From Salticus scenicus (Eukaryota > Arthropoda > Arachnida > Araneae > Salticidae), in contig OZ005652.1 of the NCBI GenBank assembly GCA_963930645.1, positions 267,694,006 through 267,758,005 of the forward strand: a stretch of 64,000 nucleotides of DNA, given 5' to 3'. Shown here piece after piece: positions 45,364 to 55,956 of this stretch; the first letter of the stretch is position 1; the number at the start of each line of letters is the position of its first letter. The position numbers and the translations under genes were made by a program. Below the pieces are notes generated by a model. That model was not told the DNA's origin and ran no database searches. It saw only the letters and a list, made by a program, of their open reading frames with translations.

Positions 45364-46730
45364 ATAAAAAAAATTGTGGAAGAGTTCTTTTTAAAGATAA
45401 AATAATATAAATTTTGTGAAGGGTCCTACAACGGAACCTTGCTAATACTTAAGTTTTTTCTTTGTGTGTGTGGTGGTAGAAGATATCAGCAGAGTTTAAA
45501 AGCTGTGTTTATAGTATAGAATATTTTGTAGCAGAATATTTTGTATGTAAATCTGTATTTTGCTTTATAAACATTATACTGATTCGCATGTTGATCCAAA
45601 AAGCACGGTATTGCACTTTTACGTTACTTGGGAATTAAGAAAGCTAAATATTTCTTTGCTTCTTTAAGTCCTCTCACAAGATTGCCATTAAGATACTCTG
45701 AGATGTAGTAGATACGTACTTACTGCAGATGCTGTTGTAAATTTTTGATACGGTCAAATACTTCCGTATGGGGATATTAGCTGAGAAAACTTTGTTTTCC
45801 GTTTGCCCAATAGAAAATAGTTCGTTTATTTCGTTTATAGAATTTCGAGCATGGTAAGACTATTGCGTATTTTCTGTAAATACTGGGAAAGCAAAATCCT
45901 GTTTTATATGGGAGAAAGAATGTTATCTATCTTCATACATATATCTTCATACATATCTATCTTCATACATAGGCTCACACTTGAGTAGCCTATCGTTCCA
46001 AGTACCACCTGTAAAGAAACTCCGTTTCAGAATAGAATGATAAAATAATAGTTTTTTCTTTTCCCGTATGATCGTTTCTGTTGCTGAGTAAGAGAGTAAA
46101 AAAGTATTTCCGTATTTTCTGTGGATTAATGGTGAAATTCTTTGTTTTCGTTTCTTATTTCTTGTGAGAAAAATAAGGTTGGCGGTCCTTCCGTGAAAAT
46201 TGCTTTTGTTCCTTAATTACTTGCTGATGATCGGAAACTGCCTTTAGTTGATGCTATAGTTTTGGGTAATTAGTGAATTGCTTTGTTCTCGGTTTAAAAA
46301 CAGCAACGCAGACTTTTTCTTTCAATTTATTCTAACGCATTTTAAAATAATTTACTATATTTCATTAATGATTCCAAGGAGATTGTACTTCATCTTCTTA
46401 TCATTAGCTCATAATGAAATAATTGTGAGTTTGCTTAATGACACTGAACTTCATTTATAATTCTTTACAAAAGTACTCGCTCCGACAATGCCCTAACTTC
46501 AAAGTAGTGTCATGTGCTTTCTGAAATGAATTTTTGTAGACTATATACTATCATAAATTCACGATCATTTAAATCCATTCGTAGATTTAAGTAATTCTTA
46601 AATGCTGTTCTATGTTATGCATAACTAAGTGTTCAGAAAAATAAAGACATGAATACTTTTTGACTGAATGCAAAAAACTTGTTGGTTCTGTATTACTATT
46701 AACTGCTGTAAGTATAACTACTTTGAAATT
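44111..46730. other. Repeat-poor region, possible intron or intergenic DNA
   Basis: The longest stretch with no clear similarity to other parts of the window. It holds two perfect hairpins at 44573-44644, a CACGGG/CACGTG-rich patch at 45215-45320, and a T tract at 45331-45358. The 74-codon frame at 44531 and 60-codon frame at 46278 show no recognisable domain. Confidence 0.45.
44573..44644. other. Two adjacent perfect hairpins
   Basis: CCGAGTAC/GTACTCGG (8-bp stem, 44573-44595) is followed eight bases later by AAAAGTTGTGAG/CTCACAACTTTT (12-bp stem, 17-base loop, 44603-44643). Both are perfect. They could be a folded RNA or a relic of inverted repeats; function unknown. Confidence 0.75.
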
Positions 46731-46862
46731 AGCTCCCCCCCCCCCCTTCTTTTCTCCCTGCAAACTCCTTGTCTATTAGGGAAGGGGGGAGGGGCGATGC
46801 TTTCAAATGCTGTACGATTTTCTCAGTAGCAAATAATTTTCTTTTTATTTTATGCTTTTATT

Positions 46863-46898
<36 letters not shown>

Positions 46899-47154
46899 TG
46901 GAAGTGGCTGGGGGGTGTATATCGGTTTCAAAATTTCCACTTTGGTTTCTCCCCCGCCATTCGCAACTCAAATTGCGATCTCTAAATATTTAATTTTTAG
47001 ACTTTTAGTTGGACAAAAATAAATAAATAATAAAAGGAGGCTGTCCGCAATCAGGGGAATCGGGGAACTTCATCAATTTGGAAAAATCGTGGAATATTTT
47101 ATTTTTGCCTTACCAAATGGCAATAACTTAGCACAATGTTGGCTGCTTTTTTTT
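46731..47154. repeat. C tract and (TTA)n microsatellite region
   Basis: C run at about 46734-46746 and an (ATT)n run at about 46869-46898 in an otherwise unremarkable AT-rich segment. The 74-codon frame here is a translation of the repeat. Confidence 0.7.
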
Positions 47155-47277
47155 TTTTTTATATAGTGCTAGAGGCCTATTTCAGTCGGTACAGTTGTCG
47201 AATTTTTATAATACACTCTTAATAGTGCTAAGGGCCTATTTCAGTCTGTTTATTGAATGGGGATTTATTGAATGAAG

Positions 47278-47578
47278 TCCCCCCAAGGCACAACTTTGAC
47301 ATGAGTCCCCCCCCCCCAAGGTACCCCTATTTCAGTCGGTACAGCGTTGTCGAATTTTTATAATACACACTTAATAGTGCTAAGGGCCTATTTCAGTCGG
47401 TTTATTGAATGGGGATTTATTGAATGAAGTCCCCCCAAGGCACAACTTTGACATGAGTCCCCCCCCCCCCCAGGCCCAACTTTGACATGAGTCCCCCCCC
47501 CCCCCCCGGCCCAACTTTGACATGAGTCCCCCCTAAGGTACAACTTTGACATGAGTCCCCCCTCCCCCCCAAAGGCAC
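47278..47578 (-). repeat. C-rich minisatellite, array 1
   Basis: Units of about 30-40 bp built on AACTTTGACATGAGTCCCCC with variable C runs and CCAAGGCAC. Unit length varies mainly through the C run. The minus-strand 67-codon frame is a translation of the array, not a gene. Confidence 0.9.
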
Positions 47579-47585
47579 ACCTCCC

Positions 47586-47792
47586 CCTCATTGGGAAAAA
47601 GAGAAAAAACGTTGTTTTGCGGCTAGAAGACAGTTTGGACTTCCAACGTTATTTGTTACAATATCTGCAGCTGAAACACATTGGTTTGATTTAATGAAAA
47701 CTTTATCATGGAATTTAGATCGTCACGAATTAACTAAAGAAGAGTTTGTCGATATTAACAAGTTTAGCAGTAGGCCTCTGGCACTAAATTAA
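47586..47792 (+). pseudogene. Helitron Rep N-terminal domain fragment, copy 1
   Basis: An open stretch of 66 codons (47592-47789) ends in TAA at 47790-47792. Its translation contains HWEKEKKRCFA, then RRQFGLPTLFVTISAAETHW, then FDLMKTLSW. This is the pattern of the Helitron-like N-terminal domain, where WEKKKK..IRQLG(L/I)PT and FxTxSAAxxxW are conserved. That domain belongs to the Rep/helicase protein of rolling-circle transposons. There is no start codon and nothing upstream but the minisatellite; the rest of Rep and the helicase are missing. It is a captured or relic fragment. Copy 2 at 49560-49766 differs by five bases. Confidence 0.7.
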
Positions 47793-48342
47793 AATCTGTC
47801 AATGTCAGATTTTCATGTTTTAAATAATGAAATAATGTCGTGTCTGTATAATTTTTGATTCTTTATATTGTTACTTCTAAAAATTAATGCTTACAAAACC
47901 TCTCGATTATGTAATAATATTCATTTTCCTTTTCACTTTCATTTTCATTTTGTAAACTATTAGGCGAAAATTATTATTATTTTTTTTTTTTTAATGAATC
48001 TCAACAAATCAACATTTTTCTTTTTCTTTTTTTTTAATTAAATATTCTTAATGCAACAACTTGAGGAATAATTTTATGTTTTAATGTACAAATTTTGAAC
48101 TTGCATTTAGTTTTTCTTTCTGTGTATGTCAACAAAGAAAAAGATTGAGATATTTTGCTTATTAGCAGTTTTATAGTTTTTTGAATTGCAGCATATAGTT
48201 TTTTGAATTGCAATGGTTTGGTGAGCATGTTGGTATGTAAAACTATAGTGCAATAATACACAAAATTATAGAATTTATGGTATAGGTAAAGCCAATAATT
48301 GAAATCTGTAAAAATTAGACAAGAAAATCATGAAAATATCAG

Positions 48343-48344
<2 letters not shown>

Positions 48345-48403
<59 letters not shown>

Positions 48404-48427
48404 CGCGCACGCACACACACACACACA
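48345..48427. repeat. Compound microsatellite (AT)n-(GT)n-(CA)n
   Basis: About 20 AT units, then TGTG repeats, a CGCGCACGCA joint, then ACAC repeats. The GT and CA parts are mutual inverted repeats and can fold on each other. Frames on both strands here are artefacts. Confidence 0.95.
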
Positions 48428-48429
48428 GT

Positions 48430-49209
48430 ATAAAAAGCTGAAAGTTTGTCATCGTTTCTGCCCGGATTTTTGTTCTCTGCACAGCGACACCATCCAACCG
48501 ATCGCTACGAATATTGCAGGGATGGGTTTCTTCCAGGACAGTGGAAGAATGTGGAAAAAGCCTGAAGAAATAGAAGAAACCAACAAAAAGACCAAACAGA
48601 TGCTCAAAATTGAAACGCATTAACTACATGTAAACTCAAAGCATAATATAATGTCAAATCAAAACTCACCATAATCAAATTATTAAAAATATTTTTGGAA
48701 AAATAAGTTATTTGACAACAAACTTTAAATGTATACAGGAGGTGTGTTCTTACTACTTTATGGTTAGGGTATGTTTAAAGATTTCTACCATTTCTGTACC
48801 CGTTCCGTTAATTAACTGAATGCTTATTAAAATCTCTTTTATTAGAAAGTAAGCAAGTGATCCTTACTATTTACTACCAGTTAAAGAAATGAAATTGATT
48901 TCTTTAATGGTTTTTGAGTATTTTGGAGCATGATCTGATCTTGGCGAAAAATATTATGTAAATTATTAATTTAGTATATTTCATTAATAATTAAATTTTC
49001 ATAGGTGTAGTTAAATTTTCTTAAGGCTTTTTTACAAGAAAAATGCATCTATTGTATCTTACAAAGCTGCAACTTATTATATGATAATTTTTTAAAGAAA
49101 AACGGTTCATTTCTTCCAGCCGAGTTTTTCCACCTCGGAAGAAACTTGCCAACGCTAGAATATTGTTACTCGTGTTAATCAGGACAAAATCTAGCTAACG
49201 ACAATTTTT
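48430..49209. other. Segment between the two duplicated copies, with a possible Helitron 5' motif
   Basis: TATAAAAAGCTGAAAGTTTG at about 48430 resembles Helitron 5' ends (compare ATATAAAACTGAAAGTTTG at 54250). At 49120-49140 and 48530-48560 there are related TTCTTCC and TGGAAAAA phrases. AATCAGGACAAAATCTAGC at 49180 recurs at 54292. The reading frame at 48330-48623 starts in a microsatellite and has no recognised domain. Confidence 0.35.
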
Positions 49210-49317
49210 TTTTTTTTTTTAGTGCTAGTGGCCTATTTCAGTCGGTACAGCGTTGTCGAATTTTTATACGTCACTCTTAATAGTGCTAAGGGCCTATTTC
49301 AGTCGGTTTATTGAATG

Positions 49318-49555
49318 AAGTCCCCCCCAAGGCCCAACTTTGACATGAGTCCCCCCCAAGGCCCAACTTTGACATGAGTCCCCCCCCACGGCACACCTTT
49401 GACATGAGTCCTCCCCCCCAAGGTACACCTTTGACATGAGTCCCCCCCCCCCAAGGCACACCTTTGACATGAGTCCTCCCCCCCCAAGGTACAACTTTGA
49501 CATGAGTCCCCCCCCCAAGGCACACCTTTGACACGAGTCCCCCCCAAGGCACACC
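49318..49555 (-). repeat. C-rich minisatellite, array 2
   Basis: Seven or so units with CTTTGACATGAGTCC, variable C runs and CCAAGGCACAC or CCAAGGTACAC. Three overlapping minus-strand frames (85-88 codons, Gly/His/Val-rich) exist because unit lengths rarely create stops. They are not genes. Confidence 0.9.
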
Positions 49556-49559
49556 TCCC

Positions 49560-49766
49560 CCTCATTGGGAAAAAGAGAAAAAACGTTGTTTTGCGGCTAT
49601 AAGACAGTTTGGACTTCCAATGTTATTTGTTACAGTAGCTGCAGCTGAAACACATTGGTTTGATTTAATGAAAACTTTATCATGGAATTTAGATCGTCAC
49701 GAATTAACTAAAGAAGAATTTGTCGATATTAACAAGTTTAGCAGTAGGCCTCTGGCACTAAATTAA
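49560..49766 (+). pseudogene. Helitron Rep N-terminal domain fragment, copy 2
   Basis: Open for 66 codons (49566-49763), ending in TAA at 49764-49766. The translation holds HWEKEKKRCFA, then IRQFGLPMLFVTVAAAETHW, then FDLMKTLSW. Isoleucine before RQFG is the residue expected in this domain, so at that site copy 2 looks closer to the ancestor than copy 1 (Arg). Four of the five base differences from copy 1 change an amino acid, so there is no sign of protein-level constraint. No start codon, no helicase part. Confidence 0.7.
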
Positions 49767-50865
49767 AATCTGTCAATGTCAGATTTTCATGTTTTAAATA
49801 ATGAAATAATGTCGTGTCTGTATGTGTATATATATATATATATATTTTAAGTTCAGTTAATTTGTTCAAAAGATATCAAATAGAAAAAAGCAAAATTGAT
49901 GTTAAAATACATAACACATTATTTTGCACGTGGGAGGAAAATAAATTTTATTATTTTATTTCAGTAAATATATTTCTTTTTATCTTAAGTGTGGGGGGTG
50001 AATAGGCCAACATTTTTATTTACAGTACGGCAGATCGTACTATTTCTTTCAGACAGCATCGTTGCGCGTTACGAATTTTATTAATCAGCGTGTCTACTAG
50101 GTCATGAAAGTCATGAAAAGGTCATGGAATTCGACCATCGGTTTGAGTCACGTATTGGTTCAGGTAATCCAATTTCACTGGTCGGGTTGAACAATTTTTT
50201 TCTCTTGCAGTTCGGGTTGAGTTGATTGAACTTTTTTCGCTACAAGTCGGGTCGACTTGAAATTATCTTTCAAAATAATTTCTTTAACGAGCAAAAACGT
50301 AATTTGGCAACGCCTCCTTTGGTGCATTGTCGCTTTGCTTGTAGCACTCGTGCGCACTTTGTTCGTTTGATGAATGGTCGTGTTTTTTCAACCCGAAACA
50401 ATTGTTGCCATTTTATTACATTTTATGGTGTTCAAAGTTTTGTCCTTATTACTAAACTTGAAGCACATTTTGTACACTTGAAGTATACAACACACCCAAG
50501 TGATTAAAAATTATTATTTATTCATTTTTTAGATTTTAAAACTTTTAACTTGAGGCATTAGTAATTACATTTTAAATTATTTACCAGTTGTATAGCAATA
50601 AATATTTACTTTATGACTTAAATTGCAAGATTTTTAGATGAATTATAATTTTCATTTTAGGTTTTGTCATGTGTGGGTCATTAAAATTCTTTATTGTGAT
50701 TTCAGGTCGATTTTCAGGTTACTATTATTTAGTAACGTAAATATATAAGCATGATTATAAATCTAGTATAGTCATTTATATCTTTAAAATCAAAATTGTT
50801 TTCTATGAAAATCTACAGGCATTCTAACTTTTGTTCCCCCGAAAAAAAAATATATGTATATATAG

Positions 50866-52126
50866 TTGGCATTGGTGGACTCTGCTCAGTTCCCCATCAT
50901 ATTTATGTTCTCATAAATTTCTAGTGCGAGACGTATTATAATCATGTTAAAAGAAATGAATTTGACCATTTTACCTCATTCTAATCTATTAATTTATTTT
51001 ATCAGGGTCGATTCCGTTGTTTAGTTTTCATGCTACTGTTTCCAGTGCAATAATCCTCAAAATTCATATTTATATGAAACATTTACAATTTCAATGTGTT
51101 GATAAAATCGTAAATTACGAATAATTTACGAAATTTTCTTATTAGAATATTTGTAGTCAATCATGTTCAAACAAGTATCATAAATGTTATTTTGAAGTTG
51201 TCTGATAGATTTATAATCCTCAAAATGGATGTTTATGCTCAATTTTGCCTTATTCTGACATGTTAAGTAAATCGTAAATTCCAAATAACTTACGAATTTT
51301 TTAAATTGGAAAAATCATAGTCTATGACATTCATGCCAGTATCCAAAATAATATTTAAAAAGTGGTTTGACATCTTTACGTTGAAAATATCCCTCAAGAT
51401 TGACGTTTATGTGAAATTTTGCTTTATTCTGCCATGTTAAGAAAGTCGTAAGTTTCCAATAACTTACGAAATTTTTATATTGGAAAATTCATAGTCATTA
51501 ATATTCATGCCAGTTTTCTAAATAATATTTCAAAAGTAGTCTGACATCTTTACGATGAAAATATCTCTCAAAATTGACGTTTATGTGAAATTTTGCCCCA
51601 TTACTGCCTTGTTAAGAAATTCGTAAATTTCCAATAACTTGCGAAATTAAAGTAACATATTTATAGTTACTGATGTTCATTCTAGCATCAAAACTGATAT
51701 TTTAAAACTGGTCTGACATTTTTACAGTAAAAAAGTTTCCATTTCATGCACGTTTAAGTGAAATTTTGTCCTATTCTCCCATGTTAAGAAAATCGTAAAT
51801 TTGTAATAACTTACGAAGTTTTTTAATTCGAATGTTGCAAATGAATAGGATTCTTGCCAGTATCGAAAGTAATATTTTAAAACTGATCTGACCTTTCTGC
51901 GATCATTTGTTCGTGAGATATCGTGTAAATAGACTAACAAACTAACGGACTAACACACTAACGGACTGACATACTAACAGACACCCTACAGACAGACACC
52001 ATACAAATTTTGTCATTTTCGGATTCCTCACACCTGAAAACGTGTAAAAAAGTCAAAAATCCGAGGTCGAAAATTTTAACGATTACCTAAGTTCCCTATA
52101 CCTATAGTATGATGGGGAATTAAAAT
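50866..52126 (+). mobile_element. H2 Helitron-like element, uninterrupted copy (~1.26 kb)
   Basis: Starts TAGTTGGCATTGGTGGACTC then AGTTCCCCATCATA, the subterminal repeat. Tandem units of about 175 bp with GACATCTTTACG(A/T)TG follow. Then come ACTAACGGACTAACACAC, ACACCTGAAAACGTG, and the 3' hairpin TTCCCTAT..TATAGTATGATGGGGAA. It shows what the copy at 13495-17108 looked like before the mariner insertion. The 72-codon minus frame at 51722 is a shadow. Confidence 0.82.
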
Positions 52127-52317
52127 CTTTTGAATTTTTTTTAATAAACATATAAATTTTCTAAAATACATGTATGCTCAAAATATTTTGTTAATCAAAA
52201 CAGTATTAATGTATAACTAAATGAACTACTTTTTTCTAACTTAGAATGTATTCTATTTTGAAGTATAGGAAAGACATCGAAATGTAAAGTTTGAGATGTA
52301 TAGCTATATACTTACAA

Positions 52318-52590
52318 GGATGAGAATTTTCAGACTTTTATAGGAATTTCAGACTTTTCTTAATATTTTTAAAACAATTTTCAGGTTTTTTGTTTTAAAT
52401 ATTCTTATTTTTGCTCGATTTTCTCTCTTTTGACTGTTTTAAACAACTTATTTTCATATATTCACATTTTGCTTATAGAAAGTATGATTTTGTGTATCTG
52501 TTTCTTCTTTTATTACTTGATTAAATTATCTTTGAGTTTTGCTAATACTTTCAGACTTTTTGTCTATTTCCCACTCTCATCTCTTGACTT
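52318..52590 (+). repeat. Dispersed repeat R, copy 2
   Basis: Colinear with 13140-13462, slightly shorter. A G tract at 52621-52633 follows. The 76-codon frame at 52430 lies in this repeat and is not supported. Confidence 0.6.
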
Positions 52591-52633
52591 TAAGTTAATA
52601 ATTCTACTCTGTCTTTTCATGGGGGGGGGGGGG

Positions 52634-53590
52634 ATGTTTGTAGATTTGAAAAAATTTTAATACATATATTCCTGACAATTTTCATCCCCCAAAAAACTAA
52701 TAGCTACAATATTATAACATTGCACAAATAGTGTACATGTGTCAAAGCTTTACAATGTAAGCGTATTCATTATATTATAATGGAGCTATGGGTAGCGTGC
52801 TATGTCATGGTTATGTCATAGTTACGTCACTGATCGATGACTAAGCCACCTCGTGTTGGAGGTACCTGAACTACTCAGGCTGAAACTGCGCATGCTCGAA
52901 TAGAATTTGTTTATTCGCGCGATGCTCCATATTTAAAATTAAAATAGAACTGTGTTTGAACGAATGCACATCTAAACGAAAAAATTCATGTATTTTTAGA
53001 ATATTCATATTTCGCATGCTTTCCCGTATTTTAAGATAAGTAATATATTTTAAGTCAATTCTTAAAAATTATTTTTTTAATACTTCTTACAATTTATAAA
53101 ATTATTGAAATCTTAACCACTTGAATTTTCATTCATTACGGATCAAGAGATAATCTATGGAATTTTGAATTCGGTTGTTTGATTTGTTATTAAGTTAGAA
53201 AAAGTTAGTTTTTATTATATTTGTTCATTCCTAAATATTATTTTATCATTCCTAAATGTTATTTTAGTTATAGATTTGGTTATAAAGAGATTACAAATAT
53301 ATTTTGTTTAGAAGATAAAATTTTTGCGAATGGTTTCGTCTGCGTCTGATTGATTTTATGGAACATGACATAATGCTTTTTTTAATAAAAGAGATAATGA
53401 TAAAGTTATCTTTTATAAGCGATTTCTTTTCCAGAATTTAAATTTTTTTTTACCAAAATTTTAATTTTGAAAATTGCACACATTAACATTTTCTTCTTGA
53501 ATTACTAATACATGAATTTTTTCGTATTTACAATACAATTTACAATGTTAGAAGATCGATTTAAAAAATTAGCTCTAAGTGAACACTATA
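52634..53590. other. AT-rich stretch, no gene recognised
   Basis: A slightly GC-richer patch at 52780-52930 includes ACTGCGCATGCTC. Nothing else could be supported. Confidence 0.4.
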
Positions 53591-53734
53591 GATGTGATTA
53601 TTTACTTGAAGTTATTAGCGTACATTTGACTTTAAATGCAAAAGATGTTAGATGTTAACTAATAATAATGTGTTTATTAGCTAACATCTAACATATTTTG
53701 TATTTAAAGTCAAATGTACGCTAATAATTACATC
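53591..53734. repeat. Near-perfect inverted repeat (~144 bp)
   Basis: The left arm (TTAGCGTACATTTGAC onward to GATGTTAGATGTTA) pairs with the right arm (TAACATCTAACAT to GTCAAATGTACGCTAA) around a short ATAATAATGTGTTTA centre. The left arm has about 14 extra bases near its start. It looks like a small foldback MITE. Confidence 0.85.
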
Positions 53735-54238
53735 TATTAATCTTCATTTAGGGCTAGAATTAATTCTTGTTTATATTAAAACCATAAGAGATAACATTTT
53801 TAAAGAAAGCACATTGGGGCGAGTTTTTCACAGCTTTTATTTGGGTACCGCAGCCACTGCACAAGAAGAAGCGCAACGTCGAGTTTACTTTGCGACATTT
53901 TTTAACATTATGTGAACGAGCTTACTCTGTAAAGCTTTGACATATGTACTATGCAGTTACATGTGTCGGTTTTAGATTGATTTCCACTACTATTTACTTA
54001 GATTGTTTAAAAAAAAAAAAATTTACAGCTATTACTGTTGTTAAACAATGATTTTAAAAATAAAGCAAGGAGACATATCGGTTTAAAAAAAAAAAAAAAA
54101 TGACTATGTTAATTTAAAAAGAAAGGTTGGATATGTCGATAAAAAAGGTCATGAAATTTTTTTGAGGTCATGAATTTTTTTTCTGTCAAGTCAGTAGGCA
54201 CCCTGATCATCATCTTGAATGAACGTGCAAACATTTTT
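53735..54238. other. AT-rich stretch with A tracts
   Basis: A slightly GC-richer patch at 53815-53890 and A tracts at 54009-54021 and 54085-54100; no gene recognised. The right end of the candidate hAT lies at 54206. Confidence 0.4.
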
Positions 54239-54550
54239 ATCTAAATATATAAAACTGAAAGTTTGTATCTGTCCGAATTGGTACACAGGTCATTAATCAG
54301 GACAAAATGTTTGTATCTGTCCGAATTGTTAGATTTTATTAAAAATTGGTACACATGACAAATATAGCTAACGCCGTAAAGAAAAAAAAATAAGTGCATT
54401 TTTTTTTTTTTTTTTTTTTTTTTAATAATTAAAATAAAATTAAAATCTTGCTTAAAGAAACTAACATGCCTCAGTAAGAATCCCTTAGCGGAATTTGAAA
54501 TTTTTCATGGAAGTAGCTCGGATGTTTCTCTCAAAGATCTTTACTTAACC
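54239..54550 (+). mobile_element. Helitron 5' end and associated sequence
   Basis: TCTAAATATATAAAACTG and AAAGTTTGTATCTGTCCG are a typical Helitron 5' end. A 40-60 bp internal duplication (GTTTGTATCTGTCCGAATTG twice) follows. At 54490-54540 the block GTAGCTCGGATGTTTCTC is the reverse complement of a block in the Helitron at 18262. No 3' end is visible; a hAT MITE follows. Confidence 0.5.
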
Positions 54551-54559
54551 AGTTGCGAT

Positions 54560-54735
54560 TGTTGGCAGACTTTGCGATTTTTTTTATTCAATACTCACCA
54601 ATAATTTTGAGAAGTGATATTTGATATACGTAATAGAGGAATCGAATGGAAAAATCGCCTATTATGGTGCATCAAATGTCACTTCTCAAAATTATTGGTG
54701 ACTATTGAATAAAGTCACGAAGTCTGACAACGCTG
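54560..54735. mobile_element. Foldback hAT-type MITE with exact TSD (176 bp)
   Basis: Two arms of about 65 bp are inverted copies (CACCAATAATTTTGAGAAGTGA on one side, its complement on the other). Exact 8-bp duplication GTTGCGAT at 54552-54559 and 54736-54743. The right terminus CAGCGTTGTCAGAC (reversed) is clearer than the left. No coding capacity. Confidence 0.85.
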
Positions 54736-54743
54736 GTTGCGAT

Positions 54744-55199
54744 AGGCATTTTAATTCATCGCCATAACGACAAAAGATATTTGAAGGAAAATTATACCAA
54801 AGAAATTTTAACAAAGTAGCCGATACTAGGGAATGAAACACTGTTACTGCAAATTGTTATAATAAGGATTTTTCTTTCTTTCTTTTTTTTTCTTAAAAAA
54901 GTACGAGTAATTATTCATTTTAATTCTTTCTTTGTATTCCATTGAGATTTTCTCTCAATTAATTTTGATACTAAAACTAGACGGTCATACATAAATGTTT
55001 AACTTCTGTTTATTCCTATGTTTATGTAATGCTCCTGAAGGAAAAAAAAATACAGTTATTGTTTACACCGAAGTTTTACAGACTCGTCAATATATTTTAT
55101 CGACCATTCGGGATGGGTTTGCAATCCATTTATTCGTAAAGCTGGAAGATGTTTAATTCCATCTCATCCTTTCTTTATTTTGTTTTTTCTTTAATTCAA
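54744..55199. other. AT-rich stretch, no gene recognised
   Basis: No element ends or credible frames. Confidence 0.4.
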
Positions 55200-55325
55200 A
55201 AATTTTATAAGCATTGCTTCAATTCGAGCTGCGCCGGATAGACTTGCTTGTAAATAATAATTTCAACAAATGATTTGTATAAGAAAATACAGAAGAAAAA
55301 TTTTTGGTGTCCACAACATAACATA
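55200..55325 (-). mobile_element. H3 5'-end fragment
   Basis: TTTGTATAAGAAAATACAG, AGAAAAATTTTTGG and TGTCCACAACATA parallel the H3 5' end at 28630-28672. The rest of H3 is absent. Confidence 0.45.
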
Positions 55326-55479
55326 GTAAATCACTTCCACTAACAAATAACTTAAATATTGGCATCCCTGTATATCTTCTGGAAGTTATGTACCTACACA
55401 TCACATGGTGCACATAAATAGAATCCTATATTAATAACACACGGCACAACCTGAAATACACTTCCATCTATTTTCAAGT

Positions 55480-55956
55480 ATTGTCGAATTATAATCTAGT
55501 TCTTTTGTTTAGCCCTGTAAACGAACACTTAATGATTTCTATACCATATGCTACATGAAACATGGTTTTACGCATATAAAAAATATGTATTATTCGTTTC
55601 ATTTGGTTTAGTGCAGTCTATAGATATTACTCTGTTTACCTGTAATTTCCCCCATAGACGCAATGTATATGAAATGAATTCTCTTGGGTGTCCTTGTACA
55701 CGAACCATTTGCTTGATCTCAACGGAAAGCTTAGTGTAGCATCCCGATATGATACACATTTAGAATACCAAGTTTGAACTTTCTGCTATAATTTGTTTTT
55801 GAGATATACTGATAACTGAGACACACAGATCAACCGCTAAAAACTTGATTTTTAGATTAGGGGACCTCAAAACGTGTAAATATAACAAAATTTCGCTTTC
55901 GAAAATTTGACCCCAAAACCATACTTTCTCTACCTTATGGGTAAGATAAAGTAAAA
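55480..55956 (+). mobile_element. H4 Helitron-like element with 3' hairpin
   Basis: TTCGTTTCATTTGGTTTAG, TCTATAGATATTAC, ACACGAACCATTTGCTTGATC, GATACACATTTAGAATACC, GGGACCTCAAAACGTGTAAA and the final ACTTTCTCTACCTTATGGGT..AAAGT with A residues follow the H4 order. The 63-codon frames on both strands at 55548-55759 overlap each other and are repeat shadows. Confidence 0.7.

Larger units (their letters stand above)
47155..47845 (+). repeat. Duplicated segment, copy 1
   Basis: Order: GTGCTAGAGGCCTATTTCAG, GTCGAATTTTTATAATACAC, a C-rich minisatellite, the Helitron-domain fragment, and ATGTCAGATTTTCATG. The same order is found at 49210-49825. In this copy the left flank and part of the minisatellite are themselves duplicated (47155-47320 and 47325-47480). 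Confidence 0.85.
49210..49825 (+). repeat. Duplicated segment, copy 2
   Basis: Same layout as 47155-47845 but with a single left flank and a different number of minisatellite units. The right edge runs to AATGTCGTGTCTGTAT in both copies. Confidence 0.85.
50086..54206 (+). mobile_element. Candidate large hAT-like element carrying other repeats
   Basis: The left CAGCGTGTCTACTAGG with GTCATGAAAAGGTCATGG, and the right AGTAGGCACCCTG with GGTCATGAA motifs, are inverted relative to each other and resemble hAT ends. The flanks do not show a matching 8-bp duplication, so these could be ends of two different copies. H2 (50866-52126), repeat R (52318-52590) and an inverted repeat (53591-53734) lie between them. 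Confidence 0.4.

Noticed and set aside
48330..48623. 97-codon frame with a plausible-looking C-terminal half
   Set aside because: It begins in a microsatellite, and the latter half (after about 48430) matches no family I recognise; no splice or expression evidence.
47278..49555. Array of ~30-bp units with spacers, considered as CRISPR
   Set aside because: The units differ only in C-run length and have no unique spacers; the context is eukaryotic.
49286..49565. Three overlapping Gly/Val/His-rich frames, at first sight a repeat protein
   Set aside because: All come from the C-rich minisatellite, in all three minus frames, so no single protein is supported.
50086..54206. A single intact 4.1-kb autonomous hAT
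   Set aside because: No transposase frame and no matching TSD; the two ends may belong to different copies.
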